This document shows, piece by piece, positions 1 to 12,769 of a DNA stretch of 64,000 nt (position 1 is its first letter; every line of letters begins with the position of its first letter). The stretch is from Bacillus sp. FJAT-45350 (GTDB taxonomy: Bacteria; Bacillota; Bacilli; Bacillales; NISU01): NCBI RefSeq assembly GCF_002335805.1, contig NZ_NISU01000001.1, positions 2,922,079-2,986,078 of the forward strand, in the 5' to 3' direction. A program made the position numbers and the translations under genes. The notes beneath the pieces were generated by a model. It worked only from the letters and a program-made list of their open reading frames with translations. It had not been told where the DNA came from and made no database searches.

Positions 1-436
1 TCCATGGATTTCTCGTGTTGAAGAGACCTGAATTTTCAGTTGAAGAACCCATCGCAAACTCATCCATGTTTAGTTTTCCCATTGTCACAGACTGAGCTTC
101 CTGTAGCTTTTTCGTAACAGTTGCATCGTGAACTGCTTCAAAATTAGCTAAAAGCTTACTTGAACAAGTTGTCTTTAGACCTCTTACCATGATATTGTCT
201 TTAATTCCAGCTGGTATTCCAAACAGAAGTCCTCTTGTACTATCTTTTTCAAGTGCCTCATCTAATTGTTTGGCATAACTTTTTGCCTGCTCATCATTTA
301 ATGAAACGAATGCCTTTACCTTATCATCTACTTCTGAAATTCGTTGCTGAGATGCATCAACTAGCTCAGAAACCGATACTTCTTTATTATGTAATCGTTT
401 ATGTAAGTCAGAAATACTTCCCTCTAAAATTGACAT
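1..436 (-). CDS. gatA: GatA, Glu-tRNA(Gln)/Asp-tRNA(Asn) amidotransferase subunit A (N-terminal part, runs off the window)
   Basis: This is the amidase subunit of GatCAB, which turns Glu-tRNA(Gln) into Gln-tRNA(Gln) in bacteria lacking glutaminyl-tRNA synthetase. About 145 residues are visible, starting [15 protein letters not shown]. The amidase signature begins with [10 protein letters not shown], which holds the catalytic lysine, and continues with [19 protein letters not shown]. The start is set by AAGGAGGGGATAGT immediately upstream. It lies 14 bases downstream of gatC in the usual gatC-gatA order. The C-terminal two thirds, and presumably gatB, lie beyond position 1. Confidence 0.95.
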   Translation of the reverse strand, partial: MSILEGSISDLHKRLHNKEVSVSELVDASQQRISEVDDKVKAFVSLNDEQAKSYAKQLDEALEKDSTRGLLFGIPAGIKDNIMVRGLKTTCSSKLLANFEAVHDATVTKKLQEAQSVTMGKLNMDEFAMGSSTENSGLFNTRNPW

Positions 437-449
437 ACTATCCCCTCCT

Positions 450-740
450 TTACTCCATTATCGATGGTACCTTAACTTGTCCATCTTGTTGGTCCGGTGC
501 ATTCTTCAATACCTCTTCAACCGGTAATGATTCTCTTACTTCATCCTCACGTAAGACATTTTGAATGTTCAATACGTGTGTAGTTGGTTCAATTCCTTCT
601 GTATCAAGTTCATTTAATTGTTCTGCAAATGTAATGATTGCATCTAATTGCTTTGTAAAAAGTTCTGCTTCTTCTTCAGTAACTGATAAACGTGCTAAAT
701 TGGCAACATGTTTTACTTCGTCTTTTGTAATACGAGCCAT
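450..740 (-). CDS. gatC: GatC, amidotransferase subunit C
   Basis: This 96-residue protein is the small GatC subunit that wraps around GatA and stabilises GatCAB. It begins [18 protein letters not shown], a typical GatC amino terminus, and ends with the usual acidic, proline-containing tail. The start at 740 is preceded by GGAGGTGATAGC. A longer reading from 770 would add ten residues across this ribosome binding site and is less likely. It is the first gene of the gatCA(B) unit, and the repeat element at 831-1068 lies upstream. Confidence 0.95.
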   Translation of the reverse strand: MARITKDEVKHVANLARLSVTEEEAELFTKQLDAIITFAEQLNELDTEGIEPTTHVLNIQNVLREDEVRESLPVEEVLKNAPDQQDGQVKVPSIME

Positions 741-830
741 GCTATCACCTCCAAAAATCGTACATTTCACAATAAATAGATAATACCAAATTACGTAGTA
801 ACAGGCAACAAAGTGGGGAGGGGGATAATG

Positions 831-1068
831 GTGAATTATGAGTTATGAGTTATGAATTGCTAATTGCTAATTGCTAATTGCTAATTGCTAATTGCTAATT
901 GCTAATTGCTAATTGCTAATTGCTAATTGCTAATTGCTAATTGCTAATTGCTAATTGCTCGGCTGATAAATCAGCCGCGACAATTAGCAAAGACTCGTTC
1001 TAGCTTTGCTAGAACATCTATAGGTCTTAATTCGCCATTTGCCATTCTACATTTGCAATTCGCAATTC
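831..1068. repeat. Heptamer tandem array (15 x AATTGCT) with hairpins; repeat element copy 1
   Basis: After a lead-in reading GAATTATGAGTTATGAG, 15 perfect copies of AATTGCT run from 855 to 959. Then come two short palindromes: GGCTGATAAATCAGCC, and GTTCTAGC-TTT-GCTAGAAC. The block ends in the inverted heptamer GCAATTCGCAATTCG. No gene is visible in 741-1128, so this element fills the gap between gatC and camS. Related elements lie at 16201-16448 and 23609-23716. Confidence 0.9.
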
Positions 1069-1128
1069 GTTTTTCAATAAAAAAAGAACACAACGTCGGT
1101 TTAATTGTCCTCGTTGTGTTCGTTCTGT

Positions 1129-2301
1129 CTATCGATAGATATGAATGATTGGTTCTTCGTTTGGGTTTCTGATGATGATGCTTTCGTTTCCTGCAACTGA
1201 AGTGATATACACTTGGACCTTTAAGCTATTCGGGAATCGCTGTGTGATACGGTCTGCAACATATTGTGTTAAGGCTATCACTTCTGCTTTCCCATAATAA
1301 CGAATTGGCACTTCAATTGTTAATTCATGGAGCTGTTCATTCTTATAATACCCTTTGCCAACAACACCAATAAAGTTGTCAAAAAATCCTTCTATCTCTT
1401 CTTTTAACTTCATGAAACGCTCTGCATCATTACGTTGTTCTGCTGTCGCATCTCTAGACGGGAACAAATAATACCGCTCATTTATTCGTTGCCAATTTCC
1501 TATTTCTCTTGCCGGTTCAGCAACACCTTTTGCAAAGAATGTTCCTGGAATAACAGAGTTCTGCTCTTGTTCCATAAATAAAGCTACTATTATTGGAACA
1601 TTTTCTAAAACACCATTTTCACGATTAACCTCACGCAGACGAGAAACAACCTCACTTGCCATACGTCTTCCCTCTGCTTCTACCTTTTGAGGGTCTAATT
1701 GCTTACTATAAAAATGATATCGTCCTTGGTCATCTTCTACTCTAAAATGATAGACACTATTCAACGATAGACCGACGACAATTCCACCTAATTCAAGGTT
1801 ACCATTTTCATTTTCCACAAGATAATTGTGTTCTAAAATATGAGATAAGTATCTCGGCTGACTTTCCTCTCTCTCCCTCAGCGTTTCCCCATCACCTAGA
1901 GGAGGATTAATACCCGCTGGGTTGTTTTCTTCATGGTAACGAATCAACCAACTATTCAACTCATCCTTCTCAATATATTGACCTTCACGGAAAAAGTATT
2001 GTTCTGGGCTGAATCGTTCATTCGCTAACCCCATTAGACCCATTTCTAACTGTTCCAAATCAAATCGATTATAAACAACCGCATTACTAAATCCTCTGGC
2101 TTCCCCGTGAGTATAAACCCCTTCATAAAGAACACTACGATAGTAATTTTCCTGTGTATATATTTGCGGGCTTAATTCTACCAGTTGTTCCTGTTCATGT
2201 TCCTCTACTTCGATAAGCTCTTCTTCGCTTCCGATAAAGGGTAAACACCCAGATAGAAGAAAAACACTCGATAAGACGACCGCACTTATTCGTTTGATCA
2301 T
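1129..2301 (-). CDS. camS: CamS-family sex pheromone lipoprotein (YerH-like)
   Basis: The 390-residue protein starts with a lipoprotein signal peptide ending in the lipobox LLSGC, so it should be diacylated and held on the outer face of the membrane. In enterococci and staphylococci the signal peptide of this family is processed to a sex-pheromone peptide; the role of the mature protein is unclear. The start at 2301 is preferred because GAGGAG sits eight bases upstream. The longer start at 2322 would place that ribosome binding site inside the gene. It follows ligA by about 30 bases, as in B. subtilis (pcrB-pcrA-ligA-yerH). Confidence 0.9.
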   Translation of the reverse strand: MIKRISAVVLSSVFLLSGCLPFIGSEEELIEVEEHEQEQLVELSPQIYTQENYYRSVLYEGVYTHGEARGFSNAVVYNRFDLEQLEMGLMGLANERFSPEQYFFREGQYIEKDELNSWLIRYHEENNPAGINPPLGDGETLREREESQPRYLSHILEHNYLVENENGNLELGGIVVGLSLNSVYHFRVEDDQGRYHFYSKQLDPQKVEAEGRRMASEVVSRLREVNRENGVLENVPIIVALFMEQEQNSVIPGTFFAKGVAEPAREIGNWQRINERYYLFPSRDATAEQRNDAERFMKLKEEIEGFFDNFIGVVGKGYYKNEQLHELTIEVPIRYYGKAEVIALTQYVADRITQRFPNSLKVQVYITSVAGNESIIIRNPNEEPIIHIYR

Positions 2302-2333
2302 CTTGCAACACTCCTCATCCAAGCCAACTACTA

Positions 2334-4361
<2,028 letters not shown>

Positions 4362-4390
4362 TCAACCAAGCTCTGGACAAACTTTTCCTA

Positions 4391-6610
4391 TTATACCTTC
4401 TTAATCGGAGCAAATTTAGCAAATAATCGTTTGATTCCAGTTGGTGGTGGGAAAGCAATATCTAATTCTACCGAGTCCCCTTCACCTTTCAAACTGACGA
4501 CCGTACCAATTCCCCATTTTCCGTGCTCTGCTTTATCTCCTACACTCCATTGGAACTGTTCTCCACCCGTTGTATTCATTTTCGGACGAGAAACAGGTCT
4601 TGTTGGTGATGGAGAGGTTGAACGAGATGTTTTTGCCCATTGTGGCATTGGCTTGTCTTCATTTAAGTTCTCTAGTAACTCTTCAGGAACTTCTGCAATA
4701 AAGCGTGATGGTGGATTTGTATTTGTTCGGCCAAATAATGTTCTCATTCTCGCATTCGTTAAATGTAATTTTTGCTCCGCACGAGTAATACCAACATAAG
4801 CTAAGCGGCGCTCCTCTTCCATTTCTTCCTCTTCAAATAGAGAACGACTATGAGGGAACACACCTTCCTCCATCCCAACTAAAAAGACAATCGGAAATTC
4901 TAAGCCCTTTGCTGAGTGAAGTGTCATTAAGACAACTGCATCAGTTGGTTCTTCCTCATCTTCATCTAGCTTATCAATATCAGCAATTAATGCTAAATCA
5001 GTTAAAAAGGCAACAAGTGATTTATCATCATTCTTTTTCTCAAAATCCTGAGTTACCGATAAGAACTCATCAATATTTTCTAGACGACTTTGTGCTTCAA
5101 GTGTTTTCTCATTTTTTAACGCTTCACGATAACCTGTTTGCTCTAGTAGTTCTTCTACTAATTCAGTGACAGATAAAAACTCTTGCATTTGAATCCAATT
5201 ATTCATTTTCGTCGCAAAATCATGTAGCTTCGTTACAACTCTTGCACTTAAGCCAATTTGCTCAACCTCTTGTAATGCTCTGAAAATTGTAATATCCTGA
5301 TTCGCCGCAAATTGAGCAACCTTGTCCATCGTTGCTGCTCCGATTCCACGTTTTGGTACATTAATAACCCTTAGTAAGCTAATATCATCATCAGGATTGG
5401 CTATTAATCGCAAATAAGCTAATACATCTTTAATTTCTTTACGATCGTAGAACTTAGTCCCACCGACAATATTATAATCAATATTAGATTTAAGGAGCAT
5501 TTCCTCCATTACACGGGACTGAGCATTCGTACGGTATAAAATCGCAATATCAGAATTCTTATACTGCCCACTTTGAACAGCTTCTTTTATCTTACCTACA
5601 ACAAAGTAAGATTCGTCCTGCTCACTATCAGCCTGGTAGTACGTGATTTTTTGACCTTCATCATTTTCAGTCCATAGCTTTTTCGGTTTTCTATTTAAAT
5701 TCTTCTCAATCACTTGATTTGCTGCATTAAGAATCGTTTTTGTTGAACGATAATTTTGTTCAAGTAAAATAACTTGTGCGTTAGGGTAATCCTGTTCAAA
5801 AGATAGAATATTCTTAATATCAGCTCCGCGCCAGCGATAAATTGACTGATCTGAGTCCCCTACGACACAGATGTTTTTCAAGCGGTCGCTAATCATTTTG
5901 ACTAGCATGTATTGAGCTCTGTTTGTATCCTGGTACTCATCCACAAGTACATACTGGAATTTACGTTGGTAGTATTCAAGAACTTCTGGCACTAACTTGA
6001 ATAACGTGATTGTCTTCATAATTAAATCATCAAAATCTAGTGATTGGTTCTTCTTTAGCTGCTTTTGATATTCTTCATACACTTCTGCAGCTGTTTCCTC
6101 ATAAGGTCCACTTGCAATTTTACTGAACTCTTCTGGCTTTTTCAGTTCATTCTTAGCACCGCTAATTGACCCTAAAATACTTCTTGGTTCAAACTTCTTC
6201 GGATCAATATTCTTCGATTTTAGAATTTGCTTAATAACAGATAGCTGGTCTGCAGAATCTAAAATTGTAAAATTACGATTGTATCCAATGCGGTCGATGT
6301 CTCGACGCAAAATTCGGACACACATTGAGTGGAACGTTGAAATCCAAATATCTTCTGCTATTGGACCAACAAGCTGTCCTACCCTATCCTTCATCTCTCT
6401 AGCTGCTTTATTTGTAAACGTAATCGCGAGAACATTCCAAGGTGCAATCCCTTTTTCTCGAAGTAAATAAGCAATACGATGAGTTAGTACCCTAGTCTTA
6501 CCACTTCCTGCACCAGCCATTAGTAATAGCGGTCCATCAGTATGGACTACCGCTTTTCTCTGCTCTGGGTTTAACCCCGATAGCATCTTTTCAATTATTT
6601 TCCCCTGCAT
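4391..6610 (-). CDS. pcrA: ATP-dependent DNA helicase PcrA (UvrD/Rep family)
   Basis: This superfamily 1 3'-5' helicase is needed for repair and rolling-circle replication. The protein has 739 residues. The Walker A motif GAGSGKT is near residue 33, the Walker B/motif II region reads [10 protein letters not shown], motif III reads [16 protein letters not shown], and motif VI contains [10 protein letters not shown]. The C-terminal 60 residues form the Tudor-like domain that binds RNA polymerase ([20 protein letters not shown]). It lies upstream of ligA with a 44-base gap, so the two are probably co-transcribed. Confidence 0.98.
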   Translation of the reverse strand: MQGKIIEKMLSGLNPEQRKAVVHTDGPLLLMAGAGSGKTRVLTHRIAYLLREKGIAPWNVLAITFTNKAAREMKDRVGQLVGPIAEDIWISTFHSMCVRILRRDIDRIGYNRNFTILDSADQLSVIKQILKSKNIDPKKFEPRSILGSISGAKNELKKPEEFSKIASGPYEETAAEVYEEYQKQLKKNQSLDFDDLIMKTITLFKLVPEVLEYYQRKFQYVLVDEYQDTNRAQYMLVKMISDRLKNICVVGDSDQSIYRWRGADIKNILSFEQDYPNAQVILLEQNYRSTKTILNAANQVIEKNLNRKPKKLWTENDEGQKITYYQADSEQDESYFVVGKIKEAVQSGQYKNSDIAILYRTNAQSRVMEEMLLKSNIDYNIVGGTKFYDRKEIKDVLAYLRLIANPDDDISLLRVINVPKRGIGAATMDKVAQFAANQDITIFRALQEVEQIGLSARVVTKLHDFATKMNNWIQMQEFLSVTELVEELLEQTGYREALKNEKTLEAQSRLENIDEFLSVTQDFEKKNDDKSLVAFLTDLALIADIDKLDEDEEEPTDAVVLMTLHSAKGLEFPIVFLVGMEEGVFPHSRSLFEEEEMEEERRLAYVGITRAEQKLHLTNARMRTLFGRTNTNPPSRFIAEVPEELLENLNEDKPMPQWAKTSRSTSPSPTRPVSRPKMNTTGGEQFQWSVGDKAEHGKWGIGTVVSLKGEGDSVELDIAFPPPTGIKRLFAKFAPIKKV

Positions 6611-6678
6611 ATTATCACCGCCATAGAAACATATGTTCTTATCACTTTCATTGTAAACTCTATTGCTTTTGACTGCAA

Positions 6679-7365
6679 TTATTCTTTTACTGCTTTAACT
6701 GTTTTTAATGCTTCTTTAAAATCATCATAGATGACATTTCCTACAATGACCGTATCAGCAAAATTAGCCATTTCCTTCGCTTGTTCTGGAGTTGTGATTC
6801 CACCACCGTAGAAAAGCCTTGTATCTTTCAAAACCCCTTTTGCCTTTTTCACGATTGCTACATCCCCATACGCACCGCTATATTCCACGTAAAATATAGG
6901 AAGCTTGTACATGTGTTCTGCCATTCTTGCATAGGCAACTACATCCTCTTTATCTAGTTCACAAACTGCGTCTGTTAGTTTAGCTACTTTAGATTTTTCA
7001 TTTAAAACACAGTAGCCCTCCATGATAATTTCTTCCCAATTCATTATTGCACCAAATTCTTTAACAGCCTTATGATGAAGCTGAGTAATCCATTTTGTAT
7101 CCCTACTATTTAGTACAGTTGGGATAAAATAATAATCAAATCCAGGTGTTAATGCCTCGATGTTTGATACCTCAAGAGCACAAGAAACCGAATAGCGACG
7201 GATTTGAGCTAATAACATTAATGTATTATCCAACGTAACTCCATCCGAGCCTCCTACAATAATGCCATCAGTACCAGATTCACAAATTGCTTCTAATTCC
7301 TCATCAGTTATCTCTTTATTTGGGTCAAGCTTAAACGCATGCTTCCACTGTCTATAGTCAAGCAT
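6679..7365 (-). CDS. pcrB: Heptaprenylglyceryl phosphate synthase PcrB
   Basis: PcrB joins heptaprenyl diphosphate to sn-glycerol-1-phosphate, giving an archaea-type ether lipid precursor in Bacillaceae. The 228-residue TIM barrel contains [10 protein letters not shown] near the amino terminus and the phosphate-binding stretch [12 protein letters not shown] near the carboxy terminus, both typical of the GGGP synthase/PcrB family. It is the first gene of pcrB-pcrA-ligA-camS, and adeC diverges from it. Confidence 0.95.
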   Translation of the reverse strand: MLDYRQWKHAFKLDPNKEITDEELEAICESGTDGIIVGGSDGVTLDNTLMLLAQIRRYSVSCALEVSNIEALTPGFDYYFIPTVLNSRDTKWITQLHHKAVKEFGAIMNWEEIIMEGYCVLNEKSKVAKLTDAVCELDKEDVVAYARMAEHMYKLPIFYVEYSGAYGDVAIVKKAKGVLKDTRLFYGGGITTPEQAKEMANFADTVIVGNVIYDDFKEALKTVKAVKE

Positions 7366-7554
7366 CTATTGTCCTCCATTATCTCTATGCACTTTTTTCA
7401 TACCTGTCTGATTATATCAAATAAAGAGGGAGGAACTAAAGGGCGATCCAAAATCAGTTCGTAAATTCATTGAAACTTTATCATCTAATTAGTATTTCAA
7501 CCGTAAATTATGGTAATATTCCTCAATAGAAAATATAAAAGGTGGTATTCTTCC

Positions 7555-9291
7555 ATGAGCAAAAACCAACTTAAACAACAGCTAGCAGTTGCAACAAGAG
7601 AATCTATTGCTGATTTAGTTATAAAAAATGGAAAAATACTTGATGTGTTTAACCGTGAAATTATCGAAGAAGACGTAGCCATTAAAGATGGAAAATTTGT
7701 TGGCATTGGCGACTATGATGGGAAGGAAATAATTGATGCTAAAGGTTCCTTTGTTTGTCCTACATTTATTGATGGGCATGTTCATATTGAATCTTCTATG
7801 GTGACACCTAACGAATTAGGAAAAGTATTACTTCCTCACGGAGTATCAACAATTATTGCTGATCCACACGAAATTGCCAACGTCTCTGGCAGTGATGGGA
7901 TTCAATATATTTTAGATGCTTCGGAAAAGTCTCCCTTAAACATCTATATCATGTTGCCATCTTGCGTGCCCGCAACGGAATTTGAACATTCTGGTGCTAC
8001 CCTTACAGCGGAGGATTTAGCTCCATTCTATGACCACCCTCTTGTTCTAGGTTTAGCGGAAGTGATGGACTTTCCAGCTGTGTTAACTGGAAAGGACCAA
8101 ATGCTTGATAAGCTACTCTCAGCTAGCAAATATGAAAAACTCATCGACGGTCACGCTGCCGGTCTAGATAAATACGGTTTAAACGGTTATATGACGGCTG
8201 GAATTCGTACAGATCACGAAGCCATTTCTGTGAAGGAAGCAAAAGAACGACTTCAAAGAGGAATGCACTTAATGATTCGGGAAGGCTCAGTAGCAAAGGA
8301 TTTAGTAAACTTACTTCCTGTAGTTACTGAAAAAAATGCTTCTCGTTGTCTATTTGTCACTGACGATAAGCATTTAGATGACCTACTTGAAGAAGGAAAC
8401 ATCGACCATAATGTGAGACTAGCTATTACAAATGGAATGGACCCATTATTAGCCTATTGTATGGCTTCATTTCATAGCGCTCAATATTTTGGTTTGCAAA
8501 CAAAAGGAGCCATTGCACCTGGATATGATGCAGACTTCATGCTTGTATCAAATATAGAAGAAGTAACCATTAAACAAGTATTTACAAACGGCGCTATTGT
8601 AGCGCAAGACGGAAAGCTCGTCATTGAAACAGAGGATTCATACATTGTTCCACCAGTGAACTTAACAAAGAGTGTCAATCTGCCAGAACTAAAAGCAGAG
8701 AATTTTCAAATTAAGTTAGATTCAGCCAAAGCAAATATTATTGACATTATCCCAAATTCCCTTGTAACAAAACACATGATAGAAGAAGTAGACATCGAGA
8801 ATGGTATCTTTATTCCATCAGTAGAAAAGGATCAACTTAAGCTAACAGTGATTGAACGCCATCATCAGACTGGACACATCGGGCTTGGAATTGTAAAAGG
8901 ATTAAAGCTCCAAGCTGGAGCAATCGCATCGACAGTAGCACACGATTCGCACAACCTTATTGTCTGCTCTACTAATGATCAAGATTTACTAACAGCTGTT
9001 GAAGTAATTAAGCAAATGCAAGGTGGTACTGTTGTTGTGAAGGACGGACAGGTACTCTCTAAGCTTGAACTATCAATCTCAGGACTTATTTCTGATAAGC
9101 CCTACGAAGAAGTTAATAAGGAACTTAAGCATCTTAATGCTGCATTAGCAAAGATAGGCTTTCAAGAGACCTTTAACCCCTTCCTTACGTTATCTTTTCT
9201 TGCTCTACCTGTCATCCCAGAGTTGAAATTAACAGACCTCGGCTTATTTGATGTAAAAGCATTTAAGCATATTGATATATCAGCTATTTAG
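7555..9291 (+). CDS. adeC: Adenine deaminase AdeC
   Basis: AdeC hydrolyses adenine to hypoxanthine and ammonia in purine salvage. The 578-residue amidohydrolase shows the metal-binding motif DGHVHIESSMV, then HGVSTIIADPHEIAN, the second-shell signature DGHAAGLDKYGLNGY, and the Asp-containing VTDDKH. The start at 7555 (MSKNQLKQQL) has GGTGG nine bases upstream. A start at 7510 would add 15 residues across that site. Its length matches B. subtilis AdeC. A hairpin terminator follows directly. Confidence 0.95.
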   Translation: MSKNQLKQQLAVATRESIADLVIKNGKILDVFNREIIEEDVAIKDGKFVGIGDYDGKEIIDAKGSFVCPTFIDGHVHIESSMVTPNELGKVLLPHGVSTIIADPHEIANVSGSDGIQYILDASEKSPLNIYIMLPSCVPATEFEHSGATLTAEDLAPFYDHPLVLGLAEVMDFPAVLTGKDQMLDKLLSASKYEKLIDGHAAGLDKYGLNGYMTAGIRTDHEAISVKEAKERLQRGMHLMIREGSVAKDLVNLLPVVTEKNASRCLFVTDDKHLDDLLEEGNIDHNVRLAITNGMDPLLAYCMASFHSAQYFGLQTKGAIAPGYDADFMLVSNIEEVTIKQVFTNGAIVAQDGKLVIETEDSYIVPPVNLTKSVNLPELKAENFQIKLDSAKANIIDIIPNSLVTKHMIEEVDIENGIFIPSVEKDQLKLTVIERHHQTGHIGLGIVKGLKLQAGAIASTVAHDSHNLIVCSTNDQDLLTAVEVIKQMQGGTVVVKDGQVLSKLELSISGLISDKPYEEVNKELKHLNAALAKIGFQETFNPFLTLSFLALPVIPELKLTDLGLFDVKAFKHIDISAI

Positions 9292-9309
9292 GAGTTAATC
9301 TAGACAAAG

Positions 9310-9343
9310 AAAATCCCTTTCACTTGATGTGAAAGGGATTTTT
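9310..9343. terminator. Bidirectional hairpin terminator between adeC and yerC
   Basis: AAAATCCCTTTCAC and GTGAAAGGGATTTTT form a 14-bp stem around a TTGAT loop, with an A run before and a T run after. It can end transcripts arriving from both sides. Confidence 0.9.
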
Positions 9344-9346
9344 ATC

Positions 9347-9661
9347 TTACTTACTTTCTTCTTCCTCGCGAACACGGTCAAGTGTCATTTTGTAGCCATC
9401 GTTTCCGTAGTTTAGACAACGCTTTACTCGAGAAATTGTGGCAGTACTTGCTCCAGTTTCTGTTTCAATCTTATGATACGTATATCCTAGCTGTAGCATA
9501 CGAGCTACTTCTAAACGTTGCGCTAAAGATTGAATCTCATTAATCGTACATAAATCATCAAAAAATTGATAACACTCTTCTAAATTATTTAATGATAATA
9601 TCGAATTAAACAGTTGATCAAGTTCTTTACCTCGCAATTTATCTATCTGCAAAACTTTCAC
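9347..9661 (-). CDS. yerC: YerC/YecD family TrpR-related DNA-binding protein
   Basis: The 104-residue protein belongs to the TrpR/YerC-YecD family. A helix-turn-helix is visible at about residues 58-85 (GYTYHKIETETGASTATIS). By family knowledge it is a small dimeric DNA-binding protein; no ligand is established from the sequence. It is ten bases downstream of yerB, and the pair shares the terminator at 9310-9343, so they are probably co-transcribed. Confidence 0.9.
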   Translation of the reverse strand: MKVLQIDKLRGKELDQLFNSILSLNNLEECYQFFDDLCTINEIQSLAQRLEVARMLQLGYTYHKIETETGASTATISRVKRCLNYGNDGYKMTLDRVREEEESK

Positions 9662-9671
9662 ACCTTTCTAC

Positions 9672-10724
9672 TTATTCAACAACTACATTTTGTTCAATAC
9701 CAGGTGACGTCGGAATAATATTAATCCACGTTTGACCAGGAACTAGTTTGACAACCTCACCATTTTTTACAGGTAGGATACGCCCACCATCATTTTTCCA
9801 TTCAACTTGTTGAAGCTTTCCATTCTGTAAAAGTAAGGCTAGTCCACCTGAATTGACATCAATACTACGTCTTCCTACATCATCCAATACGCGGTGGGCC
9901 GCTTCGACTATTAACACATTTTCTACACCGACTGGTTCATCTGTTACATAGTCTTTTGTTGCAACGTCTCCATTACGACCACTTGAACGATAATACTTGT
10001 TCTTTTCCTCATCAAAATCATAAGCAACTTTATAATTATCGTAATAGGCTATGGTAACGCTCTTTGCCTCAGCCCCTACTACTTCATCATCCTCTTCTAA
10101 AAAAAGAAGTGGTGAAAGGTCTCCCTCTAACTTATAACCTTTGTTATCAACACCCTTAATTACATTCTCATATGTAATATAAGAGTTATGTGGAGCCCTT
10201 CTACCAGATGAACGTTGAAACAGACTGCCATCATGATAGAGCCCCTGCAAATAATCAGCTTTTCTTTCTCTCTCAAGCATCACATGAGCAGCAGGACTCC
10301 AGCCATGAGTTACAAAAAACGCATCATACCCGTTAGAAAGTTCAATCATATATGGGCGCGCACTTCTCACCGGCCCAATATTCTCTGGCTTCTGACTATG
10401 ATAGAAAGCAACAAACCTAGTAATATTACCTTCTGCTAATACTTCGTAAACGAGATCAGCTTCATTTAATCCAGTTTGTGGTCTCGCTTGTGATTCATTA
10501 TTTACTGTTACAACAACAGGACGGTGATTAATTTCATCATCCGTACCAATACCAGTTAAAGGATAGGTATTCTTAAATTGCGGTATTACCTCTTCTTCAA
10601 TCGGTTCTTCTTCAGGCTCTACTTCAACCGACGGCTCTTCTTGTACTACTTCTTTTTCACTACAAGCAACAAGAGTAACAGCCCCTACTAGTAAGATAGA
10701 AACTAGGAGTAGTAAATGTTTCAT
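9672..10724 (-). CDS. yerB: DUF3048 domain lipoprotein YerB
   Basis: The 350-residue protein starts with a signal peptide ending in VTLVACSEKE, so it is a predicted lipoprotein. An acidic Glu/Val/Pro linker (residues 24-48) is followed by the DUF3048 module (NHRPVVVTVNNESQARPQTG, then GPVRSARPYMIELSNGYDAF) and its C-terminal partner domain (from about residue 225). The biochemical role of YerB is unknown. It forms a conserved yerA-yerB-yerC block. Confidence 0.9.
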   Translation of the reverse strand: MKHLLLLVSILLVGAVTLVACSEKEVVQEEPSVEVEPEEEPIEEEVIPQFKNTYPLTGIGTDDEINHRPVVVTVNNESQARPQTGLNEADLVYEVLAEGNITRFVAFYHSQKPENIGPVRSARPYMIELSNGYDAFFVTHGWSPAAHVMLERERKADYLQGLYHDGSLFQRSSGRRAPHNSYITYENVIKGVDNKGYKLEGDLSPLLFLEEDDEVVGAEAKSVTIAYYDNYKVAYDFDEEKNKYYRSSGRNGDVATKDYVTDEPVGVENVLIVEAAHRVLDDVGRRSIDVNSGGLALLLQNGKLQQVEWKNDGGRILPVKNGEVVKLVPGQTWINIIPTSPGIEQNVVVE

Positions 10725-10785
10725 GATGATACACGACCTTTATTAAAATTTCCCTCTCTAAAAACACCTCATATACTTTTATAGT

Positions 10786-12531
10786 TTAACGCATAATCGA
10801 AGGAAAGAGTATTGTTTTCTTATAAACATCGTAAATTCCTTTTTGCGTTACCCGAATATAAGGTAAATGCGTAGACGAGAAGAACAATAAGCTGTAAATT
10901 GGATCCTCATGATGATAGCCACGTTCATTTAACATCGTAACTAGTTTCTTTTGTTCTTCAATCACATCTTCCATAGGCTTTACAGACATTCCACCTAATA
11001 ATGTTAGTGGGATCGAATGGATAATTTCTTCATATTCAGCAAGGAAGATCCCTCCCCCTTGTTCTTTTAAGGCGTTAAAAGCAGTGATCATATCCTTTTT
11101 ACTCTTACCAATAATGACGATATCTCCAGTATTTGAATATGAAGATGCAAAGCCTCCAACCTTATCTGCAAACCCTTTAATAATTGTATTGATAATCCAT
11201 TTTCCGTTACGATCAATTAACACAAAAAAGGACTCGTCATGCTCATCAGATAACCTCTCTTGAGTTACTTCAACTGATATTTGGTACGGTTTCAAAATAA
11301 CAGAGTTTATTAACTCAATTCCCATAGGCATAGAAAAGTGTAGGTCGTCAAACGTTAAATCCCAGTCAATGGCTAATGGTTCTACGCCATGTTCTTTCCA
11401 ACCAAATTGTTCATTACAACGACACTTTACATTATCTCTTACAAGCCATTGGCCCTTTGCCATAACTGAAACAGGCACTGGATTTTCCTTATCGCTCAAA
11501 AAGTTCAAATGCGCTATTCGGCCAGGAGCAATCATTCCAAGCTTATGGTCTAACTGATAATATTTAGCGACATTATACGTTGCCATCTCATATGCATCAA
11601 TGACAGGAACCCCTTCATCAATGGCAATTTTAATCATGTTATCAATTACACCTTGCTCATAGAACATAGGTGTCGATCCGTCCGTAGTAAAGAGACAACG
11701 ACCAAAATCATCTACCCCTAACTCCATCATCTCTCTTAATAGCTTTTGTAAATCAGGTCGAATTGATGAGTGGCGTAGAGAGGTTGTGTAGCCTAAATTT
11801 AACCTAGTGACAACATCTTTCCCTGTCATTGATTCATGGTCACATGTAACTCCTAATAACGCCATCTGACTTAACGTTCGCTCAGAAGCTCCTGGTAAAT
11901 GCCCTTCAATTGGTTTTCTTAACCTTGTCGTTTCTTGCATCCAATGAAGAGTCGCATCGTCTCCTTCAAGAACCTTAGGCCATGATGTAAGTTCTCCACC
12001 TTGAAGAACTAGATGATGCTCAAGCCACGCTTTCATCCTAGAATTAGAAAACAACTCTTCTTCTTCCTCAAGTTCTGTTTGAGCATCATATCGACACCAC
12101 CAGTACATTGTCGTTGGTAGCTCGTCAAGATCCTCAATCAAAGTAAGCGCTTTCTTTTTATCAAGATTCAAAAAGAACATTAAATTATCATTTATTAGTG
12201 TCGTTGTTCCTCTTTCTGCTGCATATTTAGAAAAGGAATGGGGATTATATAACTGATATGGATGAGCATGATGTTCGATATAGCCAGGAACAATTGTATA
12301 GTTACTGCAATCAACAACTTCAGTATCTTTATCAATCTTTTCAGGCATTTGCTCTCCGACATATACGATTCTATCTTTATATATCCAAATATTTGCTTGT
12401 AACCATTTCCGTCTTGCACCATTTAGATATGTTGCGTTCTTTAATACGATTGAAGGTGCTGCTTCGCCACGAATAACAGCTAATTGTTTTCTAAGGCGTC
12501 TTTTCGTCCAGCGATATATTCGTTCTGGCAT
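10786..12531 (-). CDS. yerA: YerA, adenine deaminase-related amidohydrolase
   Basis: This 581-residue protein has the overall AdeC architecture but diverges in the metal site (EHHAHPYQLYNPHSFSKYAA in place of HVHIESS). It retains GHLPGASERTLSQMALLG and FTTDGSTPMF where AdeC has its second and third metal motifs. The family is annotated as putative adenine deaminase, and activity on adenine is not assured. A true adeC lies divergently 1.5 kb away, so this paralogue may have a different substrate. Confidence 0.85.
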   Translation of the reverse strand: MPERIYRWTKRRLRKQLAVIRGEAAPSIVLKNATYLNGARRKWLQANIWIYKDRIVYVGEQMPEKIDKDTEVVDCSNYTIVPGYIEHHAHPYQLYNPHSFSKYAAERGTTTLINDNLMFFLNLDKKKALTLIEDLDELPTTMYWWCRYDAQTELEEEEELFSNSRMKAWLEHHLVLQGGELTSWPKVLEGDDATLHWMQETTRLRKPIEGHLPGASERTLSQMALLGVTCDHESMTGKDVVTRLNLGYTTSLRHSSIRPDLQKLLREMMELGVDDFGRCLFTTDGSTPMFYEQGVIDNMIKIAIDEGVPVIDAYEMATYNVAKYYQLDHKLGMIAPGRIAHLNFLSDKENPVPVSVMAKGQWLVRDNVKCRCNEQFGWKEHGVEPLAIDWDLTFDDLHFSMPMGIELINSVILKPYQISVEVTQERLSDEHDESFFVLIDRNGKWIINTIIKGFADKVGGFASSYSNTGDIVIIGKSKKDMITAFNALKEQGGGIFLAEYEEIIHSIPLTLLGGMSVKPMEDVIEEQKKLVTMLNERGYHHEDPIYSLLFFSSTHLPYIRVTQKGIYDVYKKTILFPSIMR

Positions 12532-12769
12532 TGGTTATCACCCGTTTCTCTCTTATCATTAGTTTCTACTATCGTACCATATTTTTATCGTTTACCCTAT
12601 TAAAGTTATGTACAATCTTAAATATTTTTTCCAATTACACGGCACCACATAAATAGCACTGTATTACATTTCTTTTCATGAAGTTTGTCTTACGTATAGT
12701 AACTTAAAAATTAGGAAGAGTAATTAGCAGTATTAACTATTACTATTCAACGGAAAGGTGATGAAGAAC

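Noticed and set aside
855-959. Possible CRISPR array
   Set aside because: The units are 7 bp and contiguous, with no spacers between them, so this is a simple tandem repeat.
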